This document shows positions 35,325-44,943 of a DNA stretch of 64,000 bases, piece after piece. Source of the DNA: Yeosuana marina (GTDB taxonomy: Bacteria > Bacteroidota > Bacteroidia > Flavobacteriales > Flavobacteriaceae). The notes under the pieces are model-generated. The model worked only from the letters and a program-made list of their open reading frames with translations. It did not search any database and was not told the origin of the DNA. The stretch covers positions 434,001 to 498,000 of the forward strand of contig NZ_JAAKGI010000003.1 of assembly GCF_011762485.1 (NCBI RefSeq), read 5' to 3'. The translations under genes and the position numbers were made by a program. Within the stretch, counting starts at the first letter, position 1. Every line of letters starts with the position of its first letter.

Positions 35325-36500
35325 TTAAGAAGAAATAATTTCTTTATATACTTTACTAGTCTCTATTATTTGATGAATATCAGAATCGTCTACTTCCTTC
35401 TTTTTGTCTGCAAAATCTAAAAAGTTAGCATAAATTTCATCTAACTGTAGTTTTGTTAATTCATAGCCAACTTTTTTGGCTCTATAAGCTAATGCAGCAC
35501 GTCCGCTTCTCGCTGTTAAGACTATTGATGATTCTGTTACTCCAACATCTGCAGGATCAATAATTTCATAGGTTTCACGGTTTTTAATCACGCCATCTTG
35601 GTGAATCCCTGAGCTATGTGCAAAAGCATTAGCGCCAACTATAGCTTTGTTTGGCTGGGTGTAAATACCCATACTGTCAGAAACTAATTGACTGATACCG
35701 TATAGCATAGATGTGTTAATATTGGTATCCAAATTCAAGTACGGATGTTGTTTTAAAATCATTACAACCTCTTCGAGTGCCGTATTTCCTGCACGCTCAC
35801 CAATACCATTTATGGTACATTCAATTTGTCTGGCGCCATTAATAACACCTTCAATAGAATTGGCAGTTGCTAAGCCTAAATCATTATGGCAGTGACAAGA
35901 TAAAATAGCTTTATCAATACCTTTTACATTTTCTCTTAAGTATTTAATTTTTGCACCATATTCGTGGGGTAAGCAATAGCCAGTTGTATCTGGAATATTT
36001 AAAACGGTTGCACCTGCTTTAATAGCAACTTCACAGACTCTTGCTAAATACTCATTATCAGTTCTACCGGCATCTTCAGCATAAAACTCAACATCTTCAA
36101 CGAAAGATTTTGCATAACTTACAGCCGCAAATGCTCGCTTTAAAATATCTTCTTGATTAGATTTAAATTTAAATTTTATGTGAGATTCAGAGGTTCCTAT
36201 TCCTGTATGAATTCTTGGTTTTTTAGCGTATTTGAGAGCTTCAGCAGCAACCTTTATATCATTTTCAACCGATCGAGTAAGACCACAAACAGTCGCATTT
36301 TTTACTAATTTTGATATCAATTCAACCGATTTAAAATCGCCAGGGCTAGACACTGGGAAGCCCGCTTCAATAATGTCAACACCTAAATAATCAAGTTGTT
36401 CTGCTACAATTAATTTCTGCTCTGTATTTAACTTACAACCAGGGACTTGTTCTCCATCTCTCAGGGTTGTATCAAAAATTTGTACGTTCTTATCTAACAT
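35325..36500 (-). CDS. leuA: 2-isopropylmalate synthase, short form without the C-terminal regulatory domain
   Basis: Condenses 2-ketoisovalerate and acetyl-CoA, the first leucine-specific step. [18 protein letters not shown] holds the metal Asp and substrate Arg, and [18 protein letters not shown] the metal His residues. At 391 residues it contains the TIM barrel and linker subdomains but ends before the C-terminal allosteric domain of the 520-residue E. coli LeuA, so leucine feedback through that domain is not expected. Homocitrate synthase-like function cannot be wholly excluded from a short barrel, but the adjacent leuB supports LeuA. I find no leucine-codon leader upstream. Confidence 0.9.
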   Translation of the reverse strand: MLDKNVQIFDTTLRDGEQVPGCKLNTEQKLIVAEQLDYLGVDIIEAGFPVSSPGDFKSVELISKLVKNATVCGLTRSVENDIKVAAEALKYAKKPRIHTGIGTSESHIKFKFKSNQEDILKRAFAAVSYAKSFVEDVEFYAEDAGRTDNEYLARVCEVAIKAGATVLNIPDTTGYCLPHEYGAKIKYLRENVKGIDKAILSCHCHNDLGLATANSIEGVINGARQIECTINGIGERAGNTALEEVVMILKQHPYLNLDTNINTSMLYGISQLVSDSMGIYTQPNKAIVGANAFAHSSGIHQDGVIKNRETYEIIDPADVGVTESSIVLTARSGRAALAYRAKKVGYELTKLQLDEIYANFLDFADKKKEVDDSDIHQIIETSKVYKEIISS

Positions 36501-36648
36501 TTATTCAAATAAATTTTTGTATTGTATTACGAATGTATATTTTGGTTTCCAGAATAGAGAATTCATCATATTTATTTTACGATGTTTAACCTAACTATAA
36601 TAGGTTTAAATATTTGTTTTTCAGGTGTTTAACGTTATTTTTATAACT

Positions 36649-38199
36649 ATGACAAAGGAGCAAAAAGATAATTTGTTTGTATTGGTAAAGTCATTATCAA
36701 AATCAGAGAAGAGACAATTTAAATTATATGTAGGGAGATTGGGTGTTAATGAGGATTCTAAATTTTTACTTCTTTTCAATATCCTTGACAAACTTTCTAG
36801 TTATGATGAGTCTGCTATTTTGAAAAAAGGTATTGTAAAAAAGCAACAACTTTCTAACTTAAAAGCGCATTTGTACAAGCAAATACTTATTAGTTTACGA
36901 TTGAATCCATCACATCAAACTATTAGGATTCAAATACGTGAACAATTGGATTTTGCAACAATTTTATATCATAAAGGATTGTATAGGCAGAGTCTTAAAA
37001 TACTTGATAAGGCAAAAAATTTAGCAATTGGCAATGAGGAAAAAAATGTAGCTTATGAGATTATTGAGTTTGAAAAAGTTATTGAATCGCAATATATAAC
37101 TAGAAGTATAAGTAATCGAGCAGATGAATTAACTATTCAAGCCAAAGAGCTTAGTCAACAAAATGTATTGGCTAGTAAACTGTCAAATCTTTCGCTTCAA
37201 TTGTATGGATTATTCCTTAAAACGGGCTATGTAAAAAATGATAAGGAAACAAGGCGAATAACGAAATATTTTAATGACAGATTGCCTAAGTACAATATCA
37301 ACACCTTAGGGTTTAGGGAAAAATTATGGTTGTATAAAGCACATTTATGGTATAGTTTTTTAACTCAAGATTTTTTATCCTGTTATAAGTATTCTTCTAA
37401 ATGGGTCGCTTTATTTTATGATAATAAGGACCAAATTGTTTTAAATCCAGTTTTTTTTCTGAAAGGAAATCATTATTTACTAGAATCTTTATTTTATTTA
37501 AGGCATTACAATAAGTTTAAGAAGTCTTTGAAACGCTTAGAGTCTGTAACGAAAGAAAGTTGGTTTCCTGTTGATGATAATATAGAAGGGTTAGCATTTC
37601 TATACATATATAACAATAAATTCAATTTGCATTTCATTGAAGGCAGCTTTCAAGAAGGCTTGCCAATAGTCGAAGAGGTTTTAGAACGATTAAAAAAATA
37701 TCAGGACAGAATTGATGAGCACCACGTTATGGTATTTTATTATAAAATAGCAAGCTTGTATTTTGGAGCTGGAGAAAACAAAAAGTGTATCTTCTTTTTA
37801 GAGAAAATAATAGGTAATAAGTCTCTTGAAATGAGAGAGGATTTATTGTGTTTTGCAAGAGTTTTAAATTTGGTAGCGCATTATGAAGCTGGAATGGATT
37901 ACAACTTAGAAGCTCTTATTAAGAGCACCTATAAGTTTTTAATTAAAATGGAAGATTTATATGAGGTTCAGAAGGAGATGATTAAATTTTTAAGAGGTTT
38001 GGGTGATATTTATCCTCATGAGGTTAAAGGTGAATTTATCAAACTTCATAAAAAATTAAAAGAGTTTGAAGATGATCCCTACCAAAGCAGAGCCTTTTTA
38101 TATTTAGATATTATTTCTTGGTTAGAATCAAAAATTGAGAGTAAACCAATCGGTTTAGTAATAAAAGATAAGTTTGAAGCTAAATTGTTGAGGAAATAA
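36649..38199 (+). CDS. Unrecognised 516-residue helical protein
   Basis: I do not recognise a named family. It begins MTKEQKDNLFVLVKSLSKSEKRQF and is almost all alpha-helical by composition, with many Leu/Tyr/Lys residues spaced as in helical repeat (TPR-like) proteins, for example ILYHKGLYRQSLKILDKAK and YYKIASLYFGAGENKKC. There is no signal peptide and no membrane segment. I chose the ATG at 36649 rather than a start eight codons upstream. It is divergent from leuA and precedes the SAM riboswitch of metY, but nothing shows a link to either pathway. Confidence 0.7.
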   Translation: MTKEQKDNLFVLVKSLSKSEKRQFKLYVGRLGVNEDSKFLLLFNILDKLSSYDESAILKKGIVKKQQLSNLKAHLYKQILISLRLNPSHQTIRIQIREQLDFATILYHKGLYRQSLKILDKAKNLAIGNEEKNVAYEIIEFEKVIESQYITRSISNRADELTIQAKELSQQNVLASKLSNLSLQLYGLFLKTGYVKNDKETRRITKYFNDRLPKYNINTLGFREKLWLYKAHLWYSFLTQDFLSCYKYSSKWVALFYDNKDQIVLNPVFFLKGNHYLLESLFYLRHYNKFKKSLKRLESVTKESWFPVDDNIEGLAFLYIYNNKFNLHFIEGSFQEGLPIVEEVLERLKKYQDRIDEHHVMVFYYKIASLYFGAGENKKCIFFLEKIIGNKSLEMREDLLCFARVLNLVAHYEAGMDYNLEALIKSTYKFLIKMEDLYEVQKEMIKFLRGLGDIYPHEVKGEFIKLHKKLKEFEDDPYQSRAFLYLDIISWLESKIESKPIGLVIKDKFEAKLLRK

Positions 38200-38289
38200 T
38201 AAATTTTCAAAGTTTTTCAAAAAAAATTAGGATTTTAAATTTTTCTAACTGAATATTTGTACTTACAAAGTTCAAACACTTATTGAAAT

Positions 38290-38400
38290 GTTATCAAGAA
38301 AGGCGGAGGGATTAGACCCATTGAAGCCTTAGCAACCCTTTACCTGTAAAGAAGGTGCTAAATTCTACTTAAATCAAGTTTTAGATTTTAGATAGATAAC
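38290..38400 (+). ncRNA. SAM-I (S-box) riboswitch upstream of metY
   Basis: P1 is closed by GTTATC (38290-38295) and GATAAC (38395-38400). Inside are the S-box core elements AAGAAAGGCGGAGGGATTAG, GACCC, TTGAAGCCTTAGCAACCC and GGTGCTAAATTC in the canonical order. It binds S-adenosylmethionine and should switch off the downstream methionine genes when SAM is plentiful. A second copy of the same class sits at 54509. Confidence 0.93.
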
Positions 38401-38406
38401 CAAACG

Positions 38407-38436
38407 AAATTACTTTTTAGTAATTTAATTTTCTTT
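38407..38436 (+). terminator. Expression-platform terminator candidate of the metY riboswitch
   Basis: AAATTACT (38407-38414) pairs with AGTAATTT (38419-38426) around TTTT, followed by the T-rich AATTTTCTTTTT. The stem is AT-only, so termination may be inefficient; it lies directly after P1 as expected for an S-box OFF switch. Confidence 0.5.
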
Positions 38437-38520
38437 TTAACATTTTTCTATTAAGTACATCAAATTTTGATGCATTTGGCTTTTGGTTTAATTATTTATT
38501 AACTCAAAAAAATTAGAAAA

Positions 38521-39795
38521 ATGAGCACACAAAAAATTGCAACACAAGCATTACATGCAGGACATGATGTCGCTGCTAATGGAGGAACCAGAGCAGTTCC
38601 AATTTATCAAACATCGTCGTATGTTTTTAATGATTCCGATCATGCGGCTAACCTATTTTCATTAAAGGAATTAGGCTTTATTTACACCAGACTTAACAAT
38701 CCAACAAACCAGATTTTACAAGATCGTCTGGCAGCTGTAGAAGGTGGTGTTGGAGCCGTAGTATTTGCATCAGGAACTGCCGCTATTTCAACAGGATTAT
38801 TAACTTTATTAAAAGCGGGAGACCATATTGTAGCTTCTAGCAGTTTATATGGCGGAACCTTTAATTTATTAAAAGTTACCTTACCAAGATTAGGTATTAC
38901 AACCACGTTTGTAGATGCCGATAACCCTGATAATTTTGCTGCCGCAGTTCAAGAAAATACAAGAGCATTCTTTGTAGAGTCTTTGGGGAATCCAAAATTA
39001 GATGTGTTAGATTTAAAATCAATTTCAGTACACGCCAAAGCTGCTGGAGTGCCTTTTATTGTTGATAATACGGTAGCGACGCCATCTCTTTTAAACCCTA
39101 TTGAACACGGAGCTAATATCGTAATTCACTCATTAACAAAATATATTGGCGGTCAAGGAACCTCGTTAGGAGGTGCTATTATCGATGCCGGAACATTTGA
39201 TTGGTCTAATGGAAAATTCCCGGAATTTACAGAGCCTTCAGATGGATATCATGGCTTGGTGTATCATGAAGCTTTGGGTGCCGCTGCTTATACCTTCAAA
39301 TTAATTTTAGAAGGTTTAAGAGATTTTGGAGGTGCTTTGAGTCCGTTTAATGCCTTTCAAATTATCCAAGGTTTAGAAACCTTGCCAGTTAGAATAAAAC
39401 AACATTCTGCAAATGCATTAGAATTAGCCAAATGGTTAGAACAGCAAGACGAAGTAGCTTGGGTAAACTATCCAGGTTTAGAATCTAGCAAATATAAATC
39501 GTTAGCCGATACATATTTGCCAAAAGGACAAAGCGGAATTGTTACCTTTGGAGCTAAAGGAGGTTTTGAAGCAGCAAAAGCCATTGCAGACAACTCTAAA
39601 TTATTTTCATTATTAGCAAATATTGGCGACACGAAATCATTAATTATTCATCCGGCAAGTACAACACATCAACAATTAACCGATGATGAACAAGTATCAG
39701 CAGGGGTTCCAAAAGATTTAATTCGTTTGTCTGTTGGTATTGAAGATATTGAAGATTTAAAAGCTGATTTAAAAGAAGCATTCAGTAAAATTTAA
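38521..39795 (+). CDS. metY: O-acetylhomoserine sulfhydrylase (aminocarboxypropyltransferase)
   Basis: PLP enzyme making homocysteine from O-acetylhomoserine and sulfide. Cys/Met-metabolism fold with YTRLNNPTNQILQDRLA, the PLP lysine in IVIHSLTKYIGGQGTSLGG, and the C-terminal HPASTTHQQL. At 424 residues it has the length of the MetY branch, longer than MetB/MetZ. It is placed after a SAM-I riboswitch and 14 bases before the MetX-containing fusion, which supplies its substrate, so the acetyl rather than succinyl route is supported. Confidence 0.94.
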   Translation: MSTQKIATQALHAGHDVAANGGTRAVPIYQTSSYVFNDSDHAANLFSLKELGFIYTRLNNPTNQILQDRLAAVEGGVGAVVFASGTAAISTGLLTLLKAGDHIVASSSLYGGTFNLLKVTLPRLGITTTFVDADNPDNFAAAVQENTRAFFVESLGNPKLDVLDLKSISVHAKAAGVPFIVDNTVATPSLLNPIEHGANIVIHSLTKYIGGQGTSLGGAIIDAGTFDWSNGKFPEFTEPSDGYHGLVYHEALGAAAYTFKLILEGLRDFGGALSPFNAFQIIQGLETLPVRIKQHSANALELAKWLEQQDEVAWVNYPGLESSKYKSLADTYLPKGQSGIVTFGAKGGFEAAKAIADNSKLFSLLANIGDTKSLIIHPASTTHQQLTDDEQVSAGVPKDLIRLSVGIEDIEDLKADLKEAFSKI

Positions 39796-39809
39796 AAAAG
39801 ATATTCATC

Positions 39810-42800
39810 TTGAAAGAGCCATTACATCATATCATCATTAAAGATTTTGTTACCGAAAATAAGGTTATAAATTCTGAAATAAAACTAAGCTATCAGCTTT
39901 TTGGTGAGCCTTTAGGGTCTGCACCTATTGTTTTAGTAAATCATGCCCTAACGGGAAATAGTAATGTGGCTGGAGACAATGGCTGGTGGAAAGATTTAGT
40001 AGGAGACGACAAGGTTATCGATACTAAACTGTACACCGTATTAGCCTTTAATATTCCGGGTAATGGCTTTGATAGTTTTGTGATTGAAAACTATAAAGAT
40101 TTTGTTGCCAGAGACATCGCAAGTTTGTTTTTATTAGGGCTAAAGGAATTAAAAATCAATAAGCTTTTTGCTTTAATTGGTGGTTCTCTAGGCGGTGGTA
40201 TTGCTTGGGAAATGGCTGTATTAAACCCCAATATTACCGAGCATTTAATACCTGTTGCAACAGATTGGAAATCGACGGATTGGTTGATTGCAAATTGCCA
40301 GATTCAAGAACAATTTTTATTGAATTCTAAAAATCCTGTTCATGATGCCAGAATGCATGCCATGTTATGCTACCGAACACCAGAATCTTTTAACGAACGC
40401 TTTCAACGCTCTAAAAACGCAGATTCAGAAATTTTTAATGTCGAAAGTTGGTTGTTGCATCATGGCAAAAAATTGCAAGAGCGGTTTCAATTATCGGCAT
40501 ATAAATTAATGAATCAGCTGTTAAAAAGTATTGATGTTACTAAAAACAGACCGACAGATTTTAATGTTTTAGAAAATATTGAAGCAAACATTCATATTGT
40601 AGGTGTGGATTCAGATTTGTTTTTCACCGCTGAAGAAAACAGGCAAACGCATAAGCAATTGGCGGTTTCAAACCCCAATGTAACCTATAATGAAATCCAT
40701 TCCGTTCACGGTCATGATGCATTTTTAATGGAATACGAGCAACTAGAAAAAATTATTGAAGGCATTTTTGTGCCAAATTATAAAAGGAGAAGAATGAAAG
40801 TATTAAAGTTTGGAGGCAAATCGTTGGCAAACGGTAACGGATTACAAACGGTAATTTCCATTATTGAAAGCAAGGTGAACGCAGGAGAAAAAATAACAGT
40901 TGTGGTTTCTGCCAGAGGTTCTGCAACCGATGATTTGGAAGATATTTTGGAGCGCGCTTCAAAAGGAAAACCGTATAAAAATGATTTGCAAGCCTTTAAA
41001 GATTATCAAACGGAACCTTTAAAAACAGTTGATTTTTCAAAGGAGTTTTCAATTTTAGACAAACTGTTTGAAGGCATAAGTTTATTAGGTGATTATAGCC
41101 AAAAAACTAAAGATGAAATTTTAGCTCAAGGTGAATTGCTTTCAGTAAAACTTATTTCTAGTTTGTTGAATGAAAAAAATATAAAAGCAGCTGCGGTTGA
41201 TGCCAGAGAATTATTAAAAACCGATGGTAATTTTGGAAACGCAAAGCCTATCGATCAGCTTTCCAAAGACAATGTTAAAAATTATTATAACAACACCGAA
41301 AATGGTGTTGTTAATATCATTGCTGGATTTATTGCTTCTAATTTAAAGAATGAAACCACAACGCTTGGGAGAAACGGGAGTAATTATACGGCTGCCTTAT
41401 TAGCCAATTTTTTAGATGCCGAAGAATTACAAAATTATACACACGTAAATGGTATTTATACAGCGAACCCAGACTTAGTTGAAGATGCTCAAAAAATAAG
41501 AGAATTGTCTTTTAGTGAAGCTAATGAGTTAGCCAATTTTGGAGCTACGGTCTTACATGCCAAAACCATCATTCCGTTAGTTGAAAAAAATATTAATTTA
41601 CGTATTTTAAACACCTTTAATCCAGATGATGAAGGCACCTTAATTACAGCGAAACCAAACTCTAAAGAAGTAACCTCATTGTCGGTTTTAGACAATGTCG
41701 CCTTGTTAAATTTAGAAGGAAGAGGGCTGTTAGGAAAAAGTGGTGTTGATGCCAGAATATTTGGCGCGTTGGCGAATAAAGATATTAGTGTTAGCATTAT
41801 TTCGCAAGGCTCTTCAGAGCGAGGTATTGGGTTGGTTATTAATGCGGAACAAGCAACTCAAGCCGTTATTGCGTTAGAGCGCGAGTTTGAAAAAGATTTC
41901 TATTCTCAAGATGTTAATAAAATAAGTGTAATTGATGATGTGTCGGTGATTTCAATTGTTGGCATTGAGTTAGATATGTTTCATAAACCGTTCAATGCCC
42001 TAATAAAAAATCAAATAACACCCTTGCTTTTTAATAATGCAGTTACTGGTAGAAATGTAAGTTTGGTAGTTAGAAAAGATCAGCTTCATAAAGCATTAAA
42101 TGTCATTCATGGTGAGATTTTCGGAATTTCTAAAAAAATAAACATTGCTATTTTTGGTCACGGTTTAGTTGGAGGAGCGCTTATAAATCAGATTTTAAAA
42201 TCGAAAACTGAGATAGAGAAACGTAAAAATATCAATCTCAATGTGTTTGCTATTGCCAATTCTAAAAAGTTACTTGTAAATAAAAAAGGAGTCGATAAAG
42301 ACTGGAAAGGAGCGATACAATCATCATTAATTAATAGTTCTATTGAAGATGTTATTGCATTTGCTAAAACACATCATTTAGAAAATTTAATTGCCGTTGA
42401 TAATACAGCGAGTTCAAATTTTTATCACAATTATGTGCCTTTGGTTGAAGCAGGTTTTGATTTGGTCTCCTCCAACAAAATAGCTAATACGATTTCACAT
42501 CAATTTTATTCAGATTTAAGAGCGCATTTAAAGGAACACAATAAGCAATACTTATATGAAACGACAGTTGGCGCAGGTTTACCATTGATTGACACGATAA
42601 AATTATTACATGAATCGGGAGAAAATATCACCAGAATTAGAGGAGTGTTTTCGGGAACATTAAGTTATTTGTTCAATAATTTTTCAGTTGAAGACAAACC
42701 GTTTAGTACCATTGTTCAAGAAACTATTGATAAAGGATTTACAGAACCCGACCCACGAGAAGATTTTTCCGGAAATGATGTCGCCAGAAAATTGTTAATT

Positions 42801-43211
42801 TTGGCAAGAGAGTTAGATTTGTGTAATGAGTTTGAAGATGTTTCGGTTCAGAATTTAATTCCAGAGCAGTATCAAAATATTTCGGTAGCTGAATTTTTAA
42901 GTCAGTTAGACGTTTTAGATGACGAATTTCAAGCCATAAAAAACGCTCAAAAACCAGGACATGTGTTGCGATATATAGGAGATTTATCAGGAGATTTATC
43001 ACAAGATAAGGGACATCTAGAGGTGAAATTAGTATCCATTCCAGGTGACAGCACTTTAGGACAAATAAAAGGAAGTGATGCTATTTTTGAAATATTTACA
43101 GAATCATATGGGGAGCAACCAATTGTTATTCAAGGAGCTGGCGCAGGTGCTGAAGTGACCGCCAGAGGCGTTTTTGGAGATATTTTGAGGTTGTCTAAAC
43201 ATATAAATTAG
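39810..43211 (+). CDS. Trifunctional fusion: homoserine O-acetyltransferase (MetX-like), aspartokinase, homoserine dehydrogenase
   Basis: One 1133-residue ORF with three parts. Residues 1-328 are an alpha/beta hydrolase of the MetX family (nucleophile Ser126 in GGSLGGG; late Asp and His in VGVDSDLFF and HGHDAFLME). Residues 329 to about 770 are aspartokinase (MKVLKFGGKSLANG, then ACT domains). About 778-1133 are homoserine dehydrogenase (NIAIFGHGLVGGALINQ, GVFSGTLSYLFNNF, GFTEPDPREDFSGNDVARK). The last two equal an E. coli ThrA-type enzyme (805 residues). No stop separates MetX from ThrA. A Shine-Dalgarno-like AAGGAG (40784-40789) lies four bases before the internal ATG at 40794, so a separate ThrA may also be made. 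It works between metY and metZ under the SAM riboswitch. Confidence 0.9.
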   Translation: MKEPLHHIIIKDFVTENKVINSEIKLSYQLFGEPLGSAPIVLVNHALTGNSNVAGDNGWWKDLVGDDKVIDTKLYTVLAFNIPGNGFDSFVIENYKDFVARDIASLFLLGLKELKINKLFALIGGSLGGGIAWEMAVLNPNITEHLIPVATDWKSTDWLIANCQIQEQFLLNSKNPVHDARMHAMLCYRTPESFNERFQRSKNADSEIFNVESWLLHHGKKLQERFQLSAYKLMNQLLKSIDVTKNRPTDFNVLENIEANIHIVGVDSDLFFTAEENRQTHKQLAVSNPNVTYNEIHSVHGHDAFLMEYEQLEKIIEGIFVPNYKRRRMKVLKFGGKSLANGNGLQTVISIIESKVNAGEKITVVVSARGSATDDLEDILERASKGKPYKNDLQAFKDYQTEPLKTVDFSKEFSILDKLFEGISLLGDYSQKTKDEILAQGELLSVKLISSLLNEKNIKAAAVDARELLKTDGNFGNAKPIDQLSKDNVKNYYNNTENGVVNIIAGFIASNLKNETTTLGRNGSNYTAALLANFLDAEELQNYTHVNGIYTANPDLVEDAQKIRELSFSEANELANFGATVLHAKTIIPLVEKNINLRILNTFNPDDEGTLITAKPNSKEVTSLSVLDNVALLNLEGRGLLGKSGVDARIFGALANKDISVSIISQGSSERGIGLVINAEQATQAVIALEREFEKDFYSQDVNKISVIDDVSVISIVGIELDMFHKPFNALIKNQITPLLFNNAVTGRNVSLVVRKDQLHKALNVIHGEIFGISKKINIAIFGHGLVGGALINQILKSKTEIEKRKNINLNVFAIANSKKLLVNKKGVDKDWKGAIQSSLINSSIEDVIAFAKTHHLENLIAVDNTASSNFYHNYVPLVEAGFDLVSSNKIANTISHQFYSDLRAHLKEHNKQYLYETTVGAGLPLIDTIKLLHESGENITRIRGVFSGTLSYLFNNFSVEDKPFSTIVQETIDKGFTEPDPREDFSGNDVARKLLILARELDLCNEFEDVSVQNLIPEQYQNISVAEFLSQLDVLDDEFQAIKNAQKPGHVLRYIGDLSGDLSQDKGHLEVKLVSIPGDSTLGQIKGSDAIFEIFTESYGEQPIVIQGAGAGAEVTARGVFGDILRLSKHIN

Positions 43212-43215
43212 AATT

Positions 43216-44388
43216 ATGAGCGAGGAAATAAAACAGTTTGAAACAGAGGCGATTCGAACACAATTAGAGCGAAGTGAATTTTTAGAACACTCTGTACCAT
43301 TATACTTAACATCCAGTTTCCTTTTTGAAGATGCTGAGGATATGCGTGCTTCATTTTCTGAAGAAAAAGAACGAAATATTTATAGTCGTTTTACAAATCC
43401 CAATACATCAGAATTTGTAGAAAAAATTTGTAAGATGGAAGGTGCTGAAGCAGGTTATGCTTTTGCTACAGGAATGGCTGCCGTCTTTTCAACCTTTGCA
43501 GCCCTATTAGATAGTGGAGATCATATTGTATCATCTCGTTCGGTCTTTGGTTCAACACATACGTTATTCACTAAATATTTACCTAAATGGAATATCACAA
43601 CAAGCTACTTTAAAGTAGATGAGGTTGATACTATTGAAAGTTTAATCACACCACAAACAAAAATATTATATGCGGAATCACCCACAAATCCAGCAGTCGA
43701 TATTATCGATTTACAATTGTTAGGTGATATTGCAAAAAAACATAATTTAATTTTAATTATTGACAACTGTTTTGCAACACCATATTTACAACAACCCATA
43801 ACGTTTGGGGCAGATTTAGTAATTCATTCAGCTACTAAATTAATTGATGGACAAGGACGTGTTTTAGGTGGTGTAACCGTTGGTAGAGCTGATTTAATGA
43901 GAGAGATTTATCTATTTTCAAGAAACACGGGGCCTGCATTATCACCATTTAATGCTTGGGTTTTATCAAAAAGTTTGGAGACACTTTCTGTTAGAGTCGA
44001 TAAGCATTGTGAGAATGCCATTAAAGTTGCTGAGTTTTTAGAAGCACATCCTAATGTGAATTGGGTTAAATATCCGTTTTTAAAATCGCATCCGCAATAC
44101 AAAGTCGCTAAAAAACAGATGAAATTGGGTGGCAATATTGTAGCGTTTGAAGTAAACGGAGGCATAGAAGCTGGGCGTAAATTTTTAAATGCTATTAAGA
44201 TGTGTTCATTGTCTGCAAACTTAGGTGATACCAGAAGTATTGTGACGCATCCCGCATCGACAACGCATAGTAAATTATCAGAAGAAGATCGATTACAAGT
44301 TAGTATTGCCGATGGTTTGGTTAGAATTTCAGTTGGCTTAGAACATGTTGATGATATTATTCAAGATTTGAAGCAAGCGTTAAATTAA
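43216..44388 (+). CDS. metZ: Cys/Met-metabolism PLP enzyme, O-acylhomoserine sulfhydrylase type
   Basis: PLP enzyme of the cystathionine gamma-synthase/MetZ group, 390 residues. IYSRFTNPNTSEFVEKICK, the PLP lysine region LVIHSATKLIDGQGRVLGG, and HPASTTHSKLSEEDR are intact. It directly follows the fusion gene (four-base gap). As metY already provides an O-acetylhomoserine sulfhydrylase, this second enzyme might be a sulfhydrylase with other substrate preference or a cystathionine gamma-synthase; sequence alone does not settle it. Confidence 0.8.
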   Translation: MSEEIKQFETEAIRTQLERSEFLEHSVPLYLTSSFLFEDAEDMRASFSEEKERNIYSRFTNPNTSEFVEKICKMEGAEAGYAFATGMAAVFSTFAALLDSGDHIVSSRSVFGSTHTLFTKYLPKWNITTSYFKVDEVDTIESLITPQTKILYAESPTNPAVDIIDLQLLGDIAKKHNLILIIDNCFATPYLQQPITFGADLVIHSATKLIDGQGRVLGGVTVGRADLMREIYLFSRNTGPALSPFNAWVLSKSLETLSVRVDKHCENAIKVAEFLEAHPNVNWVKYPFLKSHPQYKVAKKQMKLGGNIVAFEVNGGIEAGRKFLNAIKMCSLSANLGDTRSIVTHPASTTHSKLSEEDRLQVSIADGLVRISVGLEHVDDIIQDLKQALN

Positions 44389-44401
44389 CTATCTTTACGC
44401 C

Positions 44402-44815
44402 ATGCTTTCTAAAAGAACCAAATACGGATTAAAAGCGCTCACTTATCTTGCTCGAAAAGGTGGAGATACACCCGTACAAGTTGGTGAGATAGCTAAGAGT
44501 GAACAAATTCCTCAAAAGTTTTTAGAAAGTATTTTACTAACCTTAAGGAAGTCTGGTTGCTTAGGCTCAAAGAAAGGAAAACATGGCGGCTATTATTTAA
44601 TTAAAAAGCCTTCCGAAATTATTATGGCCGATGTGATGCGTGCTTTGGAAGGCCCCATAGCCATGGTGCCTTGCGTAAGTTTAAATTTTTACGAGAAGTG
44701 TGATGACTGCCCTAACGAAGACCAATGTACCGTTAATAAATTGATGATTCAGGTGAGAGACAGTACATTAAAAGTCCTTAGAAATACAACACTAGAAGAC
44801 TTATCTGCTAAATAA
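44402..44815 (+). CDS. Rrf2-family transcriptional regulator (IscR/CymR-like)
   Basis: Winged-helix Rrf2 regulator of 137 residues. MLSKRTKYGLKALTYLARKG and IAKSEQIPQKFLESILLTLR (the DNA-binding helix) are typical. The C-terminal part has four cysteines, CVSLNFYEKCDDCPNEDQC, in the region where IscR binds an iron-sulfur cluster, although the spacing differs. It lies between methionine and sulfate/cysteine genes, 13 bases after metZ; TATCTTTA (44390-44397) could be its own -7 element. A cysteine or sulfur sensor for the operon at 44984 is the best guess. Confidence 0.85.
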   Translation: MLSKRTKYGLKALTYLARKGGDTPVQVGEIAKSEQIPQKFLESILLTLRKSGCLGSKKGKHGGYYLIKKPSEIIMADVMRALEGPIAMVPCVSLNFYEKCDDCPNEDQCTVNKLMIQVRDSTLKVLRNTTLEDLSAK

Positions 44816-44932
44816 CCGTTGTTAATTTCTTAAAATAAATAGTTTTTTTGTTTTTTATTCTTCGGTTTACTTTAAAATAATTTCATTATTCCGAAAAGTT
44901 GAAGATAATCTTTTTTATGTTACAAAAAGTTT

Positions 44933-44940
44933 TACTTTTG
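44933..44940 (+). promoter_or_regulatory. -7 element of the sulfate assimilation operon
   Basis: TACTTTTG matches TAnnTTTG; transcription would start about 44947, some 37 bases before the DUF2061 gene. No good TTG at -33 is visible. Confidence 0.5.
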
Positions 44941-44943
44941 TAT

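Noticed and set aside
36501..36569. 22-codon ORF on the minus strand ending directly before leuA, considered as a leucine leader peptide
   Set aside because: It has only two Leu codons and no Ile/Val run, and I find no terminator between it and leuA; it looks like chance.
41489..41797. 102-codon reverse ORF inside the fusion gene, and similar antisense ORFs elsewhere
   Set aside because: They mirror strong coding sequence on the other strand, have no recognisable domains, and no promoter.
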